64,000 bases of DNA from Corynebacterium freneyi (lineage in GTDB: Bacteria > Actinomycetota > Actinomycetes > Mycobacteriales > Mycobacteriaceae). This document shows, piece by piece, positions 34,677-44,675 of the stretch. The notes under the pieces were generated by a model. It searched no databases, was not told the DNA's origin, and saw only the letters and a program-made list of their open reading frames with translations. The position numbers and the translations under genes are program-made. How positions within the stretch are numbered: the stretch's first letter is position 1; the number at the start of each line of letters is the position of its first letter. Location of the stretch: contig NZ_CP047357.1 in assembly GCF_030408835.1 (NCBI RefSeq), positions 2,604,001-2,668,000 of the forward strand, in the 5' to 3' direction.

Positions 34677-35378
34677 CTACTTCTCCTTCTTCTCCGTCAC
34701 CCGCGTGCCGACGGCCCGTTCGTGTCCTCCGCGACCGAGCGGGTCGTTTCCCGCGCTCAGGCCGATCCAGGCCATCATGGCCAGGCTGATCATCCAGCCG
34801 AGGCCGGGGATCATGGACGGCAGGATCCACAGGTTGCGGCGAAGTCCGTCGGTGCCGGAGACGGGCAGGCCGTTGGGGCCGCTCATGTGCAGGCCGAAGA
34901 TGTGTTTGCCGGGCGAGCCCTCGAAGACGGCGTCGCCCATGGCGCGGTAGCCGTAGAAGCCGGCGGGCCCGGCGAAGATGGCTGCGACGGCGCCGTAGGC
35001 CCATGCGTCGGGCGGGCCGAATGCGCCGAGCAGCACGAGGATGACGCCGAGCAAGCCCGCATAGACGATGGCGTCGACGAACAGGGCGCCGAACCGTGTG
35101 CTCAGCGGCGCGTTGACGGCGTCGGGGTCGTAGCCCAGCGCTTCGGCCGCGGCGACGGTGGCCGGGGTGATGTGGGGGTTGCGGGGCACGCCGAGCAGCG
35201 GGTGGTCGGCCGGCACGGGGGTGCGGGCGACGTGGGGCGCGGGGGTCGGCGCCGGGCCCGGTACGGGCGCGGGGACCGACGGAGTCGCGAACGGGTTGAC
35301 GTCGAAGGGGTTCGCGTACGGGTCGGTGGACGGGTTGACCGACGTGGTGGGGTCGCCCTGGTTTCGCTCGTGTTGCAT
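34677..35378 (-). CDS. RDD-family membrane protein with Pro-rich N-terminus
   Basis: 233 aa. An N-terminal Pro/Asn-rich cytoplasmic tail with YANPFDVNPFATPSVPAPVP repeats, a short conserved stretch (PATVAAAEALGYDPDAVNAP), then an RDD domain (RFGALFVDAIVYAGLLGVIL; GDAVFEGSPGKHIFGLHMSG) with three to four helices. RDD proteins are poorly understood; some affect ion homeostasis. Convergent with repeat-protein gene 2 and divergent from xthA; it marks the right end of the insert. Confidence 0.85.
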   Translation of the reverse strand: MQHERNQGDPTTSVNPSTDPYANPFDVNPFATPSVPAPVPGPAPTPAPHVARTPVPADHPLLGVPRNPHITPATVAAAEALGYDPDAVNAPLSTRFGALFVDAIVYAGLLGVILVLLGAFGPPDAWAYGAVAAIFAGPAGFYGYRAMGDAVFEGSPGKHIFGLHMSGPNGLPVSGTDGLRRNLWILPSMIPGLGWMISLAMMAWIGLSAGNDPLGRGGHERAVGTRVTEKKEK

Positions 35379-35492
35379 TGCGGTCGTCGTCCTTCCGTCG
35401 CGCGCCGGTGTCACCCCGTCCAACGTCGCAGGTGGCGCGATTGTTCCCGGAGCGATCGTCCCGGCGCGCGTCGCCTCGTCCGTGCCGCCGGG

Positions 35493-35498
35493 TACGGT
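35493..35498 (+). promoter_or_regulatory. -10 box (TACGGT) of leaderless xthA
   Basis: TACGGT ends 6 nt before the ATG at 35505. Confidence 0.5.
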
Positions 35499-35504
35499 TG
35501 CCGC

Positions 35505-36302
35505 ATGCGTATTTGCGTCTGGAACGTCAATTCGGCCCGCACTCGCCTGGAGCGCATGGTGGGCGTGTTGGAGCGGCATGCCATCGACGTGTTGGCGGTG
35601 CAGGAGACGAAGTGCCGGGATGATCAGTTCCCGGCGGCGCGTTTCGAGGAGCTGGGCTACGAGGTCGCCCATCATGGGCTCAACCAGTGGAATGGCGTGG
35701 CCATCATTTCGCGCGTCGGCATCGAGGACGTCGAGGTGGGGTTCCCGGGGCAGCCGGGGTTCACGAAGGATCAGGAGCTGGAGCAGCTGGCGGAGGCCCG
35801 GCACATTACGGCGACGTGCGGGGGCGTGCGCGTCCACAGCGTGTACGTGCCCAATGGTCGTGCGGTGGGTGATCCGCATTACGACTACAAGCTTCGGTTT
35901 TTGGAGGCCCTGCGCGATGCGGGCCGTGCCGCGCTTGACGACGATCCGGCCCACAAGGCCATGATCGGCGGCGATTTCAACATCGCCCCGCGTGACGAGG
36001 ACGTGTGGGACATGGCGTTTTTCGACGGCAAGACGCATGTCACGGGCCCGGAGCGGGCGGCGTTCGAGGCGCTGCAGGAGGCGGGTTTCCGTGACGTGAC
36101 GCGCCCGCGCACCGAGGGCGAGTGGACGTATTGGGATTACCAGCAGCTGCGGTTCCAGAAGCGCCAGGGCATGCGCATCGATTTCCAGTTGGCGTCTCCG
36201 GCGTTGGCCGACACCGTCACCGGCGCGTTCATCGACCGTGAGGAGCGCAAGGGCAAGGGCGCGTCGGATCACGCTCCGGTCGTCGTCGACTACGACGTGT
36301 AG
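35505..36302 (+). CDS. xthA: Exodeoxyribonuclease III
   Basis: 265 aa EEP-family nuclease that cuts at abasic sites and removes 3' blocks during base-excision repair. Seen: WNVNSARTRLERM, LAVQETKCRDDQFP with the metal glutamate, YVPNGR, GGDFNIAPRDEDVWD, and C-terminal MRIDFQLAS and KGASDHAPVVVD with the catalytic histidine. In mycobacteria it follows the GNAT/def pair directly (Rv0427c, by my recollection); here about 9 kb separates them. Confidence 0.96.
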   Translation: MRICVWNVNSARTRLERMVGVLERHAIDVLAVQETKCRDDQFPAARFEELGYEVAHHGLNQWNGVAIISRVGIEDVEVGFPGQPGFTKDQELEQLAEARHITATCGGVRVHSVYVPNGRAVGDPHYDYKLRFLEALRDAGRAALDDDPAHKAMIGGDFNIAPRDEDVWDMAFFDGKTHVTGPERAAFEALQEAGFRDVTRPRTEGEWTYWDYQQLRFQKRQGMRIDFQLASPALADTVTGAFIDREERKGKGASDHAPVVVDYDV

Positions 36303-36306
36303 CCGA

Positions 36307-36990
36307 CTACGCGGTGTAGAACTCGGCGAAGATCGCCTCGCCGGCGGAAGTCACGGCCAGTTCGCGGGATCCGGGGACGCTTTCGACGAATCGTTTGGAG
36401 ATCAGTCCCTGCAGCAGCATCGCGCCGAGGGCACCGGCGAGGTGTTTGTCGCCGTGGCTCCAGTCGTCGCACATGAACGACCGCTTTCGGCCTGCGGGCA
36501 GGCCGGTGAGTCCCGCGCCGAGCCGGGCGAAGCATTTTTCGGCGTTGGGGCCGACGTCGACGACATCGCCGTCGACGACGATGGCGCGCTTGTCGACGAG
36601 TCCGCGGGTGAGTTTCACGCCGACTTCTCCGGCGAGGTGGTCGTAGCAGGACCGCGCGTGCGCCAGCCCCGAGTCGGCGTCGAGGGCGGGGTATTCGGGG
36701 GCGAGTCCGGCAGCGCCGAGCAGCGATGCCACCACCTCGCCGACGCGGGGGTCGGCGAGGCGGTAGGTGGCGGTGCGGCCGCTGCGGGTAACGCCGACGA
36801 TGCCGGCGTCGCGGAGTCGTTTGAGGTGGTTGGACAGCGTCGATTCCCCGACGCCGAGTTGTTCGGCCATGATCCGCACGCGGGATTCGCCCTCTTCCAA
36901 CAGCAGGCGGAGGATCATCAGCCGCACCGGCGAGGAGCATTCCGCCGCGATCGACGCGGCGAAGGCCAGGCCGTCGTCTTCGGTCTTCAT
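36307..36990 (-). CDS. ArsR-like winged-helix transcriptional regulator
   Basis: 227 aa. An N-terminal ArsR-type winged helix (SSPVRLMILRLLLEEGESRV, VGESTLSNHLKRLRDAGIVG, TATYRLADPRVGEVVASLLG, about 18-95) followed by a 130-residue C-terminal domain with two cysteines (HARSCYDHLAGEVGVKLTRG; RSFMCDDWSHGDKHLAG) that may sense a metal or redox signal. Shine-Dalgarno AAGGAG. Divergent from the EamA-type exporter, with an inverted repeat between them, so it probably controls that transporter. Confidence 0.88.
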   Translation of the reverse strand: MKTEDDGLAFAASIAAECSSPVRLMILRLLLEEGESRVRIMAEQLGVGESTLSNHLKRLRDAGIVGVTRSGRTATYRLADPRVGEVVASLLGAAGLAPEYPALDADSGLAHARSCYDHLAGEVGVKLTRGLVDKRAIVVDGDVVDVGPNAEKCFARLGAGLTGLPAGRKRSFMCDDWSHGDKHLAGALGAMLLQGLISKRFVESVPGSRELAVTSAGEAIFAEFYTA

Positions 36991-37141
36991 GGCGGCTCCT
37001 TCTCCTCTTTCCTTCGTCCTCCTCGCCCCGCAGGGTCTGCGACGGGCGTTTGGGTTCCCCTCCCCCGCATCGGGGGACGGTCGCGTCCTTTTCACCTGGA
37101 ACGGTAGACGCGCACCGTTTCGTCATGCAACCTTGCTTCAC

Positions 37142-37161
37142 ACTTCAGCAAACAATGAAGT
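37142..37161. promoter_or_regulatory. Inverted repeat, candidate operator of the ArsR-like regulator
   Basis: ACTTCA-N8-TGAAGT, 18 bp before the transporter start, between the divergent regulator and exporter genes. Confidence 0.45.
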
Positions 37162-37178
37162 ATCGACGAAAGGCCGCC

Positions 37179-38123
37179 ATGCAATCCGACTCCCGATCCG
37201 CCGCCCCGGCTTTCCACGGGCGGCCGATGATCCGTTTCGCCGTCCTCGCCGCAGTCTGGGCCACGCTATGGTCCGGTGCTTTCGCGGCGACGAAGATCGC
37301 CGTTTCCCAGTCGGCCCCGATGACGGTCGTCGCCATCCGCTGCACCGTCGCCGGCGCGCTGATGGTCGCGTTGTCGTGGCGGGCGACGGGCGGACCGCCG
37401 AAGAAGGGGCTCGGCGGGCTCATCATCGTCGGAGTCCTCAACAACACCGGCTACCTCGGGTTGATCGCCGCGGCGCTGCCCCACGTGTCGGTGGGCATGG
37501 CGGCGATACTCACGTCGACGATTCCCATCGTGGTGCTCGTCATTTCGGCGTTGCAGGGCGAGCAGCTGCGGATGGTCCAGTGGGCGGGGTGCGTCATCGG
37601 TTTCGTCGGCGTGACCGGTTCGGCGTTGACCCGCCTGGGTTCCGGCGACACCACGGGCGGCGGCATCGCCATCGGGTCGGCGGCGGTGGCGTGCCTGATC
37701 GCGGGCACGGTGCTCACGCCGAAGCTGGTTCCGCCGGGCAGTCCGTGGATGTCCACCGGCGTCCAGAGCCTCGCCGGCGGTCTGCCCCTGGCCGTCGGGG
37801 CCCTCATCTTCGACGGCGCCCCGGATTTCACGCCGCGGTTCTTCATCGCGGTGGCCTACCTCATCATCGGCGCGTCGGTGTTCGGCATGACGTTGTGGTT
37901 GATGATCATCCGCGAATTCGGTCCGGAGCGCGCCGCCGCCGCGCATTTCCTGCCGCCGCTGGTCAGCCTCGGGTTGGGTGTGGTGCTTCTCGACGAGATC
38001 CCGTCGGTGGCCGCAGTGGTCATGTGCGCGCCGGCGGCCCTGGGCGTCTACCTGGCTACGCGGCCTCCCGCTTCACCGCCCACGCGACACCGAGCAGGGC
38101 GACGGCGGCCGAGCACGTCATGA
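37179..38123 (+). CDS. EamA/DMT-family transporter
   Basis: 314 aa with about ten helices in two EamA repeats (FAVLAAVWATLWSGAFAATK; TPRFFIAVAYLIIGASVFGM). Family members export metabolites, amino acids or drugs. Start at ATG 37179 (AAAGG upstream); an in-frame ATG at 37155 is possible. The last 20 residues (PPTRHRAGRRRPSTS) are arginine-rich and encoded over the 3' end of the convergent MFS gene, a 68-nt overlap, suggesting read-through of an ancestral stop. Confidence 0.87.
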   Translation: MQSDSRSAAPAFHGRPMIRFAVLAAVWATLWSGAFAATKIAVSQSAPMTVVAIRCTVAGALMVALSWRATGGPPKKGLGGLIIVGVLNNTGYLGLIAAALPHVSVGMAAILTSTIPIVVLVISALQGEQLRMVQWAGCVIGFVGVTGSALTRLGSGDTTGGGIAIGSAAVACLIAGTVLTPKLVPPGSPWMSTGVQSLAGGLPLAVGALIFDGAPDFTPRFFIAVAYLIIGASVFGMTLWLMIIREFGPERAAAAHFLPPLVSLGLGVVLLDEIPSVAAVVMCAPAALGVYLATRPPASPPTRHRAGRRRPSTS

Positions 38124-39258
38124 CGGTGCCCATGGTCACCGCGGCGTCGGCGCCGAGGCCGACCAGCGGGGAGATGGCGCCGGCGACGACGAACTGGCCC
38201 GCGCCGAGCATGGCCGACGCCGCACCCGCGCGCCGCCTGGCCAGGCCCGTCGCGAGTGCCGTGGCGTTGCCCATGATGAAGCCCATCGCCCCCAGCGCCA
38301 CCATCAGCAGCGGAGCGATGATCCACACAGTGGGGTGCAGGTGGGCGTCGGCAAGCAAAAACACGGACACCGCGAGCAGCGCCACGATGCCGGCGGCCAG
38401 CAGGCGCCGCGGGTCGACGGTGTTGACGATCCGCGCGCTGATCGCCGAACCGAGAACGATCATCGCCGACGACACGGCGAACAGCAGCGAATACGTGCCG
38501 ACGCCCAACCCCAGCTGGCCCTGCATGACGAACGGCGAGCCGGAGATGTAGGCGAACATCGCACCGAAGCTGAACCAGAAGGCGATGACGTAGCCGAGGA
38601 AGCCGCGGATTTTCACGACCTCCGCGATGCCGCCGAACAGCCCCCGCAGGCCACCGGCACTGCGGTTTTCCGCGGGCAGGGATTCCTTGACGACGGCGGC
38701 CAGCACCACCAGGGCCGCGACGTTGAACACGCCCATGAACACGAAGATCGAACGCCAGCCGAAGGGCACCAGCAGCAGCGCGCCGATGATGGGGGCGAGA
38801 ATCGGGGCGACGCCGTTGATGAGCATCATCAGGGAAAACGCCCGGGCCGCGGACTTGCCGGCAGCCAGATCCGCCACCACCGCGCGGGCCAGCACCACGC
38901 CCGCGCCGCCGGCGATGCCGTGGACGAACCGGCCGCCCCACATCACCCACACGTCCGGCGCGACCGCGCAGACGAACGCCGCGACCGCCGCCAACAACTG
39001 GCTGCCCAACAGGAGGCGGCGCCGCCCCATCGAGTCCGACATCGGGCCGATGAAGAACTGGCCCAGCGCCATGCCCGCCATGAACAGCGTCAACGTCAGC
39101 TGCACGCCAGGCTGATTCGTGCCCAGATCCCCCGCCATGAGCGGGAAGGCCGGCAGGTAGGTGTCGATCGACAGCGGGCCGGCCATCGTCGCCAAAGCCA
39201 GGGCCGCCAGGAGCGACAGGGGGACGCCCCCGTTTTTCCCGTCGATTTCCGCACGCAT
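38056..39258 (-). CDS. MFS drug exporter, Bcr/CflA type
   Basis: 400 aa, 12 helices. MFS motif A FIGPMSDSMGRRRLLL (about 69-84) and the Bcr/CflA start LATMAGPLSIDTYLPAFPLM are clear; GRFVHGIAGGAGVVLARAVV lies in helix 4. A proton-driven multidrug exporter. ATG 39258 is used; a GTG nine nt upstream is in frame. Divergent from the MarR gene at 39359, hence probably controlled by it. Confidence 0.9.
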   Translation of the reverse strand: MRAEIDGKNGGVPLSLLAALALATMAGPLSIDTYLPAFPLMAGDLGTNQPGVQLTLTLFMAGMALGQFFIGPMSDSMGRRRLLLGSQLLAAVAAFVCAVAPDVWVMWGGRFVHGIAGGAGVVLARAVVADLAAGKSAARAFSLMMLINGVAPILAPIIGALLLVPFGWRSIFVFMGVFNVAALVVLAAVVKESLPAENRSAGGLRGLFGGIAEVVKIRGFLGYVIAFWFSFGAMFAYISGSPFVMQGQLGLGVGTYSLLFAVSSAMIVLGSAISARIVNTVDPRRLLAAGIVALLAVSVFLLADAHLHPTVWIIAPLLMVALGAMGFIMGNATALATGLARRRAGAASAMLGAGQFVVAGAISPLVGLGADAAVTMGTVMTCSAAVALLGVAWAVKREAA

Positions 39259-39286
39259 GTAACACACGACTTTCTACACTGAATAT

Positions 39287-39302
39287 ATAGTTGAGGGACT
39301 AT
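39287..39302. promoter_or_regulatory. Inverted repeat, candidate MarR operator
   Basis: ATAGT-N6-ACTAT between the divergent MFS exporter and MarR genes, overlapping AT-rich promoter-like sequence (TATATAG). Confidence 0.5.
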
Positions 39303-39358
39303 TCCGGACCCCGCGGCCAGACCGCGGCGACCCTGGATCCGAGAAAGGAAAGTACACC

Positions 39359-39874
39359 ATGGTTTCCGCTTCTCCCGCCGAGAACCCGGACTTCGACGAA
39401 GAGACGAAGGAAAACGTCCGACGCATCGCGATCGGGGTCTACGACTTTCTGGCCGCCACGCGCCGCCTCGGAGAGCGACCCAACCAGCGGCTCGACATTT
39501 CGCAGTCCGAGATGGAGGTCCTGCACTTCATCTCCACCCACCCCGGCTGCGGCGTGTCCGACATCGCGCGGCTGCGTTTCCTGCGCCCGTCCAACGTGTC
39601 GGCCACCGTGCGCCGCCTGCTGGACAACAACCTGATCAAGCGCGAGCACAACGCCGTCGACCGCCGCGCCCAGGACCTGTACGTCTCCGAAACCGGCAGC
39701 GCCCTGCTGGAGCAGATGATCGGCCACTGGGGTGCCATCATCGAACGCATCGTCCGCACCATGAGCCCCGACGAGGTGCGCCGCCTGGCCAAGGCCGTGC
39801 CCCCGCTGATCAAACTGGCCGAGCACTCCGAGACCTTCGTCGAGGAGCACCAGAGGCGGCACGAGACGTTTTAG
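39359..39874 (+). CDS. MarR-family transcriptional regulator
   Basis: 171 aa winged-helix protein: SQSEMEVLHFISTHPGCGVS, the recognition helix in FLRPSNVSATVRRLLDNNLI and the wing KREHNAVDRRAQDLYVSET (about 48-115). Good Shine-Dalgarno (AAAGGA). Divergent from the MFS exporter with a palindrome in the shared promoter region, the usual arrangement for a MarR repressor of a drug pump. Ends six nt from the convergent thiG stop. Confidence 0.9.
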   Translation: MVSASPAENPDFDEETKENVRRIAIGVYDFLAATRRLGERPNQRLDISQSEMEVLHFISTHPGCGVSDIARLRFLRPSNVSATVRRLLDNNLIKREHNAVDRRAQDLYVSETGSALLEQMIGHWGAIIERIVRTMSPDEVRRLAKAVPPLIKLAEHSETFVEEHQRRHETF

Positions 39875-39880
39875 GGGCTG

Positions 39881-40931
<1,051 letters not shown>

Positions 40932-40957
40932 TGTGTCCTCGTTGCTTGATTCGATGC

Positions 40958-42046
40958 TCATGAACGGAAACGGTTCGGGTCCGCGCTCGCCACCTCGGGC
41001 AGCGGTTCGCCCTCGACGATGCCGCGCACGGCGTCGGCGGTGACCGCGGCCAAAAGGATACCGTTGCGCCCGTGGCCGCAGGCGGCGACGACCCCCGGCC
41101 GCACCTCGCCGATCAGCGGCACGTTGTCGGGCGAGTACGGCCGCAGCCCGGCGGAGACTTCGGCGAACGCGTAGTCGTCGATGCCGGGGAACACCATCGC
41201 CGCGTCGTCGAGCAGCGTCCGCGTCCCGCCGGCCGTCGCCTCCAGGTCGTGGCCGTGTTCGTATTCGGTCGCGCCGACGGCCAGCCCCCAGCTTCTGGGC
41301 ACCAGGTAGCAGGGCCTGCCGTGCACGCGGGCGCGGATGGTGCGTTCGGGCCTGCTTTCCGACGACCCGCGTCGACGCAACCGCAGCACCTCCCCCTTGA
41401 CCTCGCGAACGGGAACGTCGATCAGTTCCGCCGACCCCGCCCCGGCGGCGACCACCACGACGTCGGCGCCGACGCCCTCGCGCAACTCGTCGACGTCGGT
41501 GACGGTGCCGAGCACCCTGTTCACGCCCAATTCGCGGCAGGCGGCGCCGAGCTTCGACAGCAATTGACGGTTGTCGACGCTCCACTCGTCGTCGCACACC
41601 ACCGCACCGCGCAACACCGGGGCCAGCGACGGCTCCAAGGCGCGCAGCTCGCGGCGGGTCACCCGGCGCAGCACGCCCGGGTAGTGCTCCTCGGTGGTGG
41701 CCACGATCGACTCCACGTCGGCGGCGTCGGCCGCATCGATGCCGGCGAGCACCGTGCCCCGTCCGGTGAGAATGCCCGACTGCTGCGTCGGCACCCCCTC
41801 CAGGTCCTCGAGCAGCGGCAGCCACCGACGCAGCGACGCGGCACCGAGGTGCAGCATCGCCTCCTCCCCCGGCCACGCCTCCGTATACGCACCGAACATG
41901 CCGCCGGCGACCCAGCTCGGGCCGGTCGCCGCACTCGGCGCCTGCAGCGTCACGCGATGGCCGGCGTGGGCCAACCGGAAGGCCGTGGCCATCCCGATGA
42001 CGCCGTTGCCGACGACCGCGACGTGCAACGAATCGTTGGCGCTCAT
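40958..42046 (-). CDS. thiO: Glycine oxidase ThiO
   Basis: 362 aa FAD-dependent oxidase (DAO family) that supplies dehydroglycine for thiazole. N-terminal dinucleotide fold [40 protein letters not shown], and C-terminal [18 protein letters not shown] and [19 protein letters not shown] overlaps with thiE upstream; the gene sits between thiE and thiS. Confidence 0.93.
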   Translation of the reverse strand: MSANDSLHVAVVGNGVIGMATAFRLAHAGHRVTLQAPSAATGPSWVAGGMFGAYTEAWPGEEAMLHLGAASLRRWLPLLEDLEGVPTQQSGILTGRGTVLAGIDAADAADVESIVATTEEHYPGVLRRVTRRELRALEPSLAPVLRGAVVCDDEWSVDNRQLLSKLGAACRELGVNRVLGTVTDVDELREGVGADVVVVAAGAGSAELIDVPVREVKGEVLRLRRRGSSESRPERTIRARVHGRPCYLVPRSWGLAVGATEYEHGHDLEATAGGTRTLLDDAAMVFPGIDDYAFAEVSAGLRPYSPDNVPLIGEVRPGVVAACGHGRNGILLAAVTADAVRGIVEGEPLPEVASADPNRFRS

Positions 42047-42822
42047 CGCGCGTCCTCCCCGGCGACGTCCTGCCCGCCGACGGACTCTCCGCCGACGGCC
42101 GCCCGCAGCGCCGCCGCATTCGCCCGCAACGCCTCATCATCGGCCGCACCGGTCAGGGCGCGCACCACCACGAGCTTCGATGCACCGGCCGCGGCGACCT
42201 CCCCCGCATTGGAGGGGTCGATGCCGCCGATGGCGAAAAAGGGATGCGCGTCGCCGTCGTCACGCACCACGCCCGCCGCGTGCCGGACCAGATCCAACCC
42301 CGCAGCCGGACGCCCCGGCTTCGTCGGGGTGGCCCACACCGGACCGGTGCAGAAATAATCCAGATCCGGATCATTCGCCGCCGCATCGACCTGACCCGCG
42401 TTGTTGCAGGACTTGCCCAACAACATGTCCGGGCCGATGAGCCGCCGGGCCACCGCCACCGGCAAATCCTTCTGCCCCGTGTGCAACACATCCGCACCGG
42501 CGGCCACGGCGATGTCCGCCCGGTCGTTGACCGCCAGCAACTTGCCGTGACGGTCGGCGACCTCGCGCAGCACCGCCAGCGCCGCCAACTCCTCCGCGGC
42601 CTCCATCGCCCCCAGACTCCGCTCGCCTGCGGACCCCTTGTCGCGCAACTGAATGATGTCCACCCCCGCCGACAACGCCGCATCGGCGAACCGGGCCAAC
42701 TCCCCGAAATCCGGATCGATGTGACGGCGGGCATCCGTGACCAGGTACAACGAGGCCCCCGCGAGCGTCGCTCGGCGCCCGGCGCGCGGCCCGGAAACCC
42801 CTTCCGAAACATTGTTCAACAT
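42043..42822 (-). CDS. thiE: Thiamine-phosphate synthase
   Basis: 259 aa, joins the pyrimidine and thiazole moieties. [21 protein letters not shown] with the substrate-binding residues, [32 protein letters not shown] and [15 protein letters not shown] are intact. Extended by about 25 residues at each end. The promoter is leaderless (TACGCT six nt before the ATG), so no TPP riboswitch can precede it in the mRNA; none was seen. Confidence 0.94.
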   Translation of the reverse strand: MLNNVSEGVSGPRAGRRATLAGASLYLVTDARRHIDPDFGELARFADAALSAGVDIIQLRDKGSAGERSLGAMEAAEELAALAVLREVADRHGKLLAVNDRADIAVAAGADVLHTGQKDLPVAVARRLIGPDMLLGKSCNNAGQVDAAANDPDLDYFCTGPVWATPTKPGRPAAGLDLVRHAAGVVRDDGDAHPFFAIGGIDPSNAGEVAAAGASKLVVVRALTGAADDEALRANAAALRAAVGGESVGGQDVAGEDAR

Positions 42823-42828
42823 GCGCCC

Positions 42829-42847
42829 AGCGTAGCGCGGATACTCT
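42829..42847. promoter_or_regulatory. Back-to-back -10 boxes of thiE and the gene at 42855
   Basis: Minus strand TACGCT (42829-42834) lies 6 nt before thiE; plus strand TACTCT (42842-42847) lies 7 nt before the ATG at 42855. The two start codons are only 32 bp apart, so the promoters overlap and may compete. Confidence 0.5.
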
Positions 42848-42854
42848 GGGCCGC

Positions 42855-43169
42855 ATGGACATGAAGTTGAAGAAGGCCGAAGACGTCAAGACCGCCCCGC
42901 TCATCGCGACGGGCCTCATCGGCGGATGGCTCACCGCCCGCGAAACCGGCATCCGCCCCCTCGGCGGCGTCATCCTCGCCGCAGCCGGCATCTACTCCGC
43001 CCGCACCTGGTACGCCCGCAAGGGCCCCCTGGCCACCGCCGGCCTGCTCGGCGCCTACATCGGCGCATTCGGCGCCTCCCACCCGGCCGCCAAGAAGATC
43101 GGCGCCTGGCCCGCCGTCCTGTCCGTCACCGCGGTGGCGTCGGGACTGGCGGCGATCGCTGATCAGTAG
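42855..43169 (+). CDS. Small membrane protein, unknown function
   Basis: 104 aa with three or four hydrophobic segments ([59 protein letters not shown]) and a lysine-rich N-terminus ([12 protein letters not shown]). I do not recognise the family. Leaderless-type promoter divergent from thiE; a strong hairpin follows. Confidence 0.75.
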   Translation: MDMKLKKAEDVKTAPLIATGLIGGWLTARETGIRPLGGVILAAAGIYSARTWYARKGPLATAGLLGAYIGAFGASHPAAKKIGAWPAVLSVTAVASGLAAIADQ

Positions 43170-43187
43170 GTTCGCAGAAAACAAGCA

Positions 43188-43213
43188 GCCCCGGGAGCGC
43201 AAGCTCCCGGGGC
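43188..43213 (+). terminator. Hairpin terminator
   Basis: GCCCCGGGAGC, loop GCAA, GCTCCCGGGGC: an 11-bp perfect stem with a stable GNRA loop, no T-run, after the small membrane protein gene. Confidence 0.7.
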
Positions 43214-43278
43214 CACCGAAAAGGAATGGCAATCGGCCTACGCCGACGCTCACTGATTGCGAGAGTACCACCACAGTG

Positions 43279-43995
43279 ATGACAGGCCAACCAGAGCTCG
43301 AGAAATTCCTGGGAAGTGCGCGCTTCGCGCCGTACCTCACTGAAGCACACGGAAACATCGATCGGGCCCAGGAACTCTATCGATGGAACAACGAGCTTTC
43401 GGGCGCGGTCCATGCTCAGCTGTCTCACGTGGAAATCCTGACCCGAAATGCAATCGACGCTGCACTTGCGAATTGGTGCGGGTCCTTGAACCCAGGCCAC
43501 GACTGGACGGCCCACCAACAAACTCCGACGCTGTTGTACGACCTCGGCGGCGACGCCATAAGGAGGGCCAGACGGGATGCAAAGCGCGAAGCAGCAAAGC
43601 GCCCTCACACTCATCCCCGCCACGGCGCAGTCGCCAATCACGACGACATCGTCGCGCAATTGACCTTCGGGTTTTGGCCCCGGATTTTAGGCGCGACAGA
43701 TCCAAGCCTGACTCCGAAGGCGAAGACTCTTTGGACCGACGCGCTTTGCCAGGCGTTTCCGAACGCCTACACCAGCGATAAAGGCCGGGAATACGTCGGC
43801 AAGAGGCTCGAGCGGCTCCGGCAGCTACGAAACCGCGTTTCACATCATGAGAACCTCCTGCGCGTGAATCTCAATGACCGCATGAAAGACGTTGCCACGG
43901 CTTTGAACGCTATCGATCCCAACTGCGCATCCTGGGCCTTTCAGGGCAGCCGCGTCCGCTCCGTTGCCCGCGCAGATCCCCGGAACTTCTGGTGA
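43279..43995 (+). CDS. Abi-like protein with HEPN RNase motif
   Basis: 238 aa. Features of the Abi_2 (abortive infection) family: FAPYLTEAHGNIDRAQELYR, WNNELSGAV, the helix EILTRNAIDAAL, AQLTFGFWPRIL and the C-terminal RNRVSHHEN. The last contains R-x4-H, the catalytic motif of HEPN ribonucleases. Such proteins act as phage-triggered toxins that stop translation. Codon use and GC are visibly lower than in neighbours, and no partner antitoxin is adjacent, suggesting transfer. ATG 43279 is used; the GTG just before it is also possible. Confidence 0.8.
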   Translation: MTGQPELEKFLGSARFAPYLTEAHGNIDRAQELYRWNNELSGAVHAQLSHVEILTRNAIDAALANWCGSLNPGHDWTAHQQTPTLLYDLGGDAIRRARRDAKREAAKRPHTHPRHGAVANHDDIVAQLTFGFWPRILGATDPSLTPKAKTLWTDALCQAFPNAYTSDKGREYVGKRLERLRQLRNRVSHHENLLRVNLNDRMKDVATALNAIDPNCASWAFQGSRVRSVARADPRNFW

Positions 43996-44031
43996 CCCCC
44001 TCCTAATTGCCGAATACCCGAAACCAGGCGG

Positions 44032-44544
44032 CTACGTGGCCTCCGGTACCCCGCGCAGCAGTTCCTCGGCCCGGCGGCGCACTCCCGGCCAGGACTCCGC
44101 GAACGCCGGCAGCAACGGCAGGTCGGCGACCTCATCGAAGGGCACCCACCGCAGCTCCAGCGATTCGGCATTGGGGAACGTCTCCAACTCGCCGTCGGCC
44201 ACGGCGTAGACGGTCGTGTACGTCCAACCGCCGGCGAGCTCGGGGCGCTCGGGATCGGCCGGGAACGGCCCCGCGGTCACCTCGGCCCCGAGGACCCGCA
44301 CCTGATCGGCCGTGATCCCGGTCTCCTCCTCCGACTCGCGCAACGCGGCCTCGGCGGCGGTTTCATGCGAATCGCGGGCGCCGCCGGGCACCCCCCACGT
44401 CAGCGGACACGACGTCCACTCCGCGCGATACTGCATGAGCACCCGACCGCCGGGGGCAAACAGAAGCAACCCCGCGGCGCCGAGTTTCCCCCACAATCGG
44501 GAGCCATCGGGGCCCGCGGCCCAGCCATTGCCGTCGTGAAGCAT
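44032..44544 (-). CDS. Nudix hydrolase
   Basis: 170 aa. The Nudix box GARDSHETAAEAALRESEEE continuing TGI (about 69-91) has the canonical G-x5-E-x7-RE-x2-EE pattern needed for Mg-dependent cleavage of nucleoside diphosphate derivatives. Substrate unknown. Leaderless-type promoter (TACCCT six nt before the ATG). Divergent from glnX. Confidence 0.92.
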   Translation of the reverse strand: MLHDGNGWAAGPDGSRLWGKLGAAGLLLFAPGGRVLMQYRAEWTSCPLTWGVPGGARDSHETAAEAALRESEEETGITADQVRVLGAEVTAGPFPADPERPELAGGWTYTTVYAVADGELETFPNAESLELRWVPFDEVADLPLLPAFAESWPGVRRRAEELLRGVPEAT

Positions 44545-44580
44545 GGCCCCAGGGTACGCGGTCGCCGACGCCCCCCTCCC

Positions 44581-44596
44581 TGTGGTTTGCCTCACA
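44581..44596. promoter_or_regulatory. Candidate GlxR (cAMP receptor) site
   Basis: TGTGG-TTTGCC-TCACA, nine of ten matches to the GlxR half-sites TGTGA-N6-TCACA, between the Nudix gene and glnX. Confidence 0.5.
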
Positions 44597-44675
44597 AGGC
44601 ATCGGGACTAACATCTGCACCAGAGTTGCCCCACGCTCGCGGGGCCGGATCTGCACCGACGGGAGGCGACGCGCA

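Noticed and set aside
42823..42854. TPP riboswitch upstream of thiE
   Set aside because: Only 32 bp separate thiE from the divergent gene, and no CTGAGA-type core is present.
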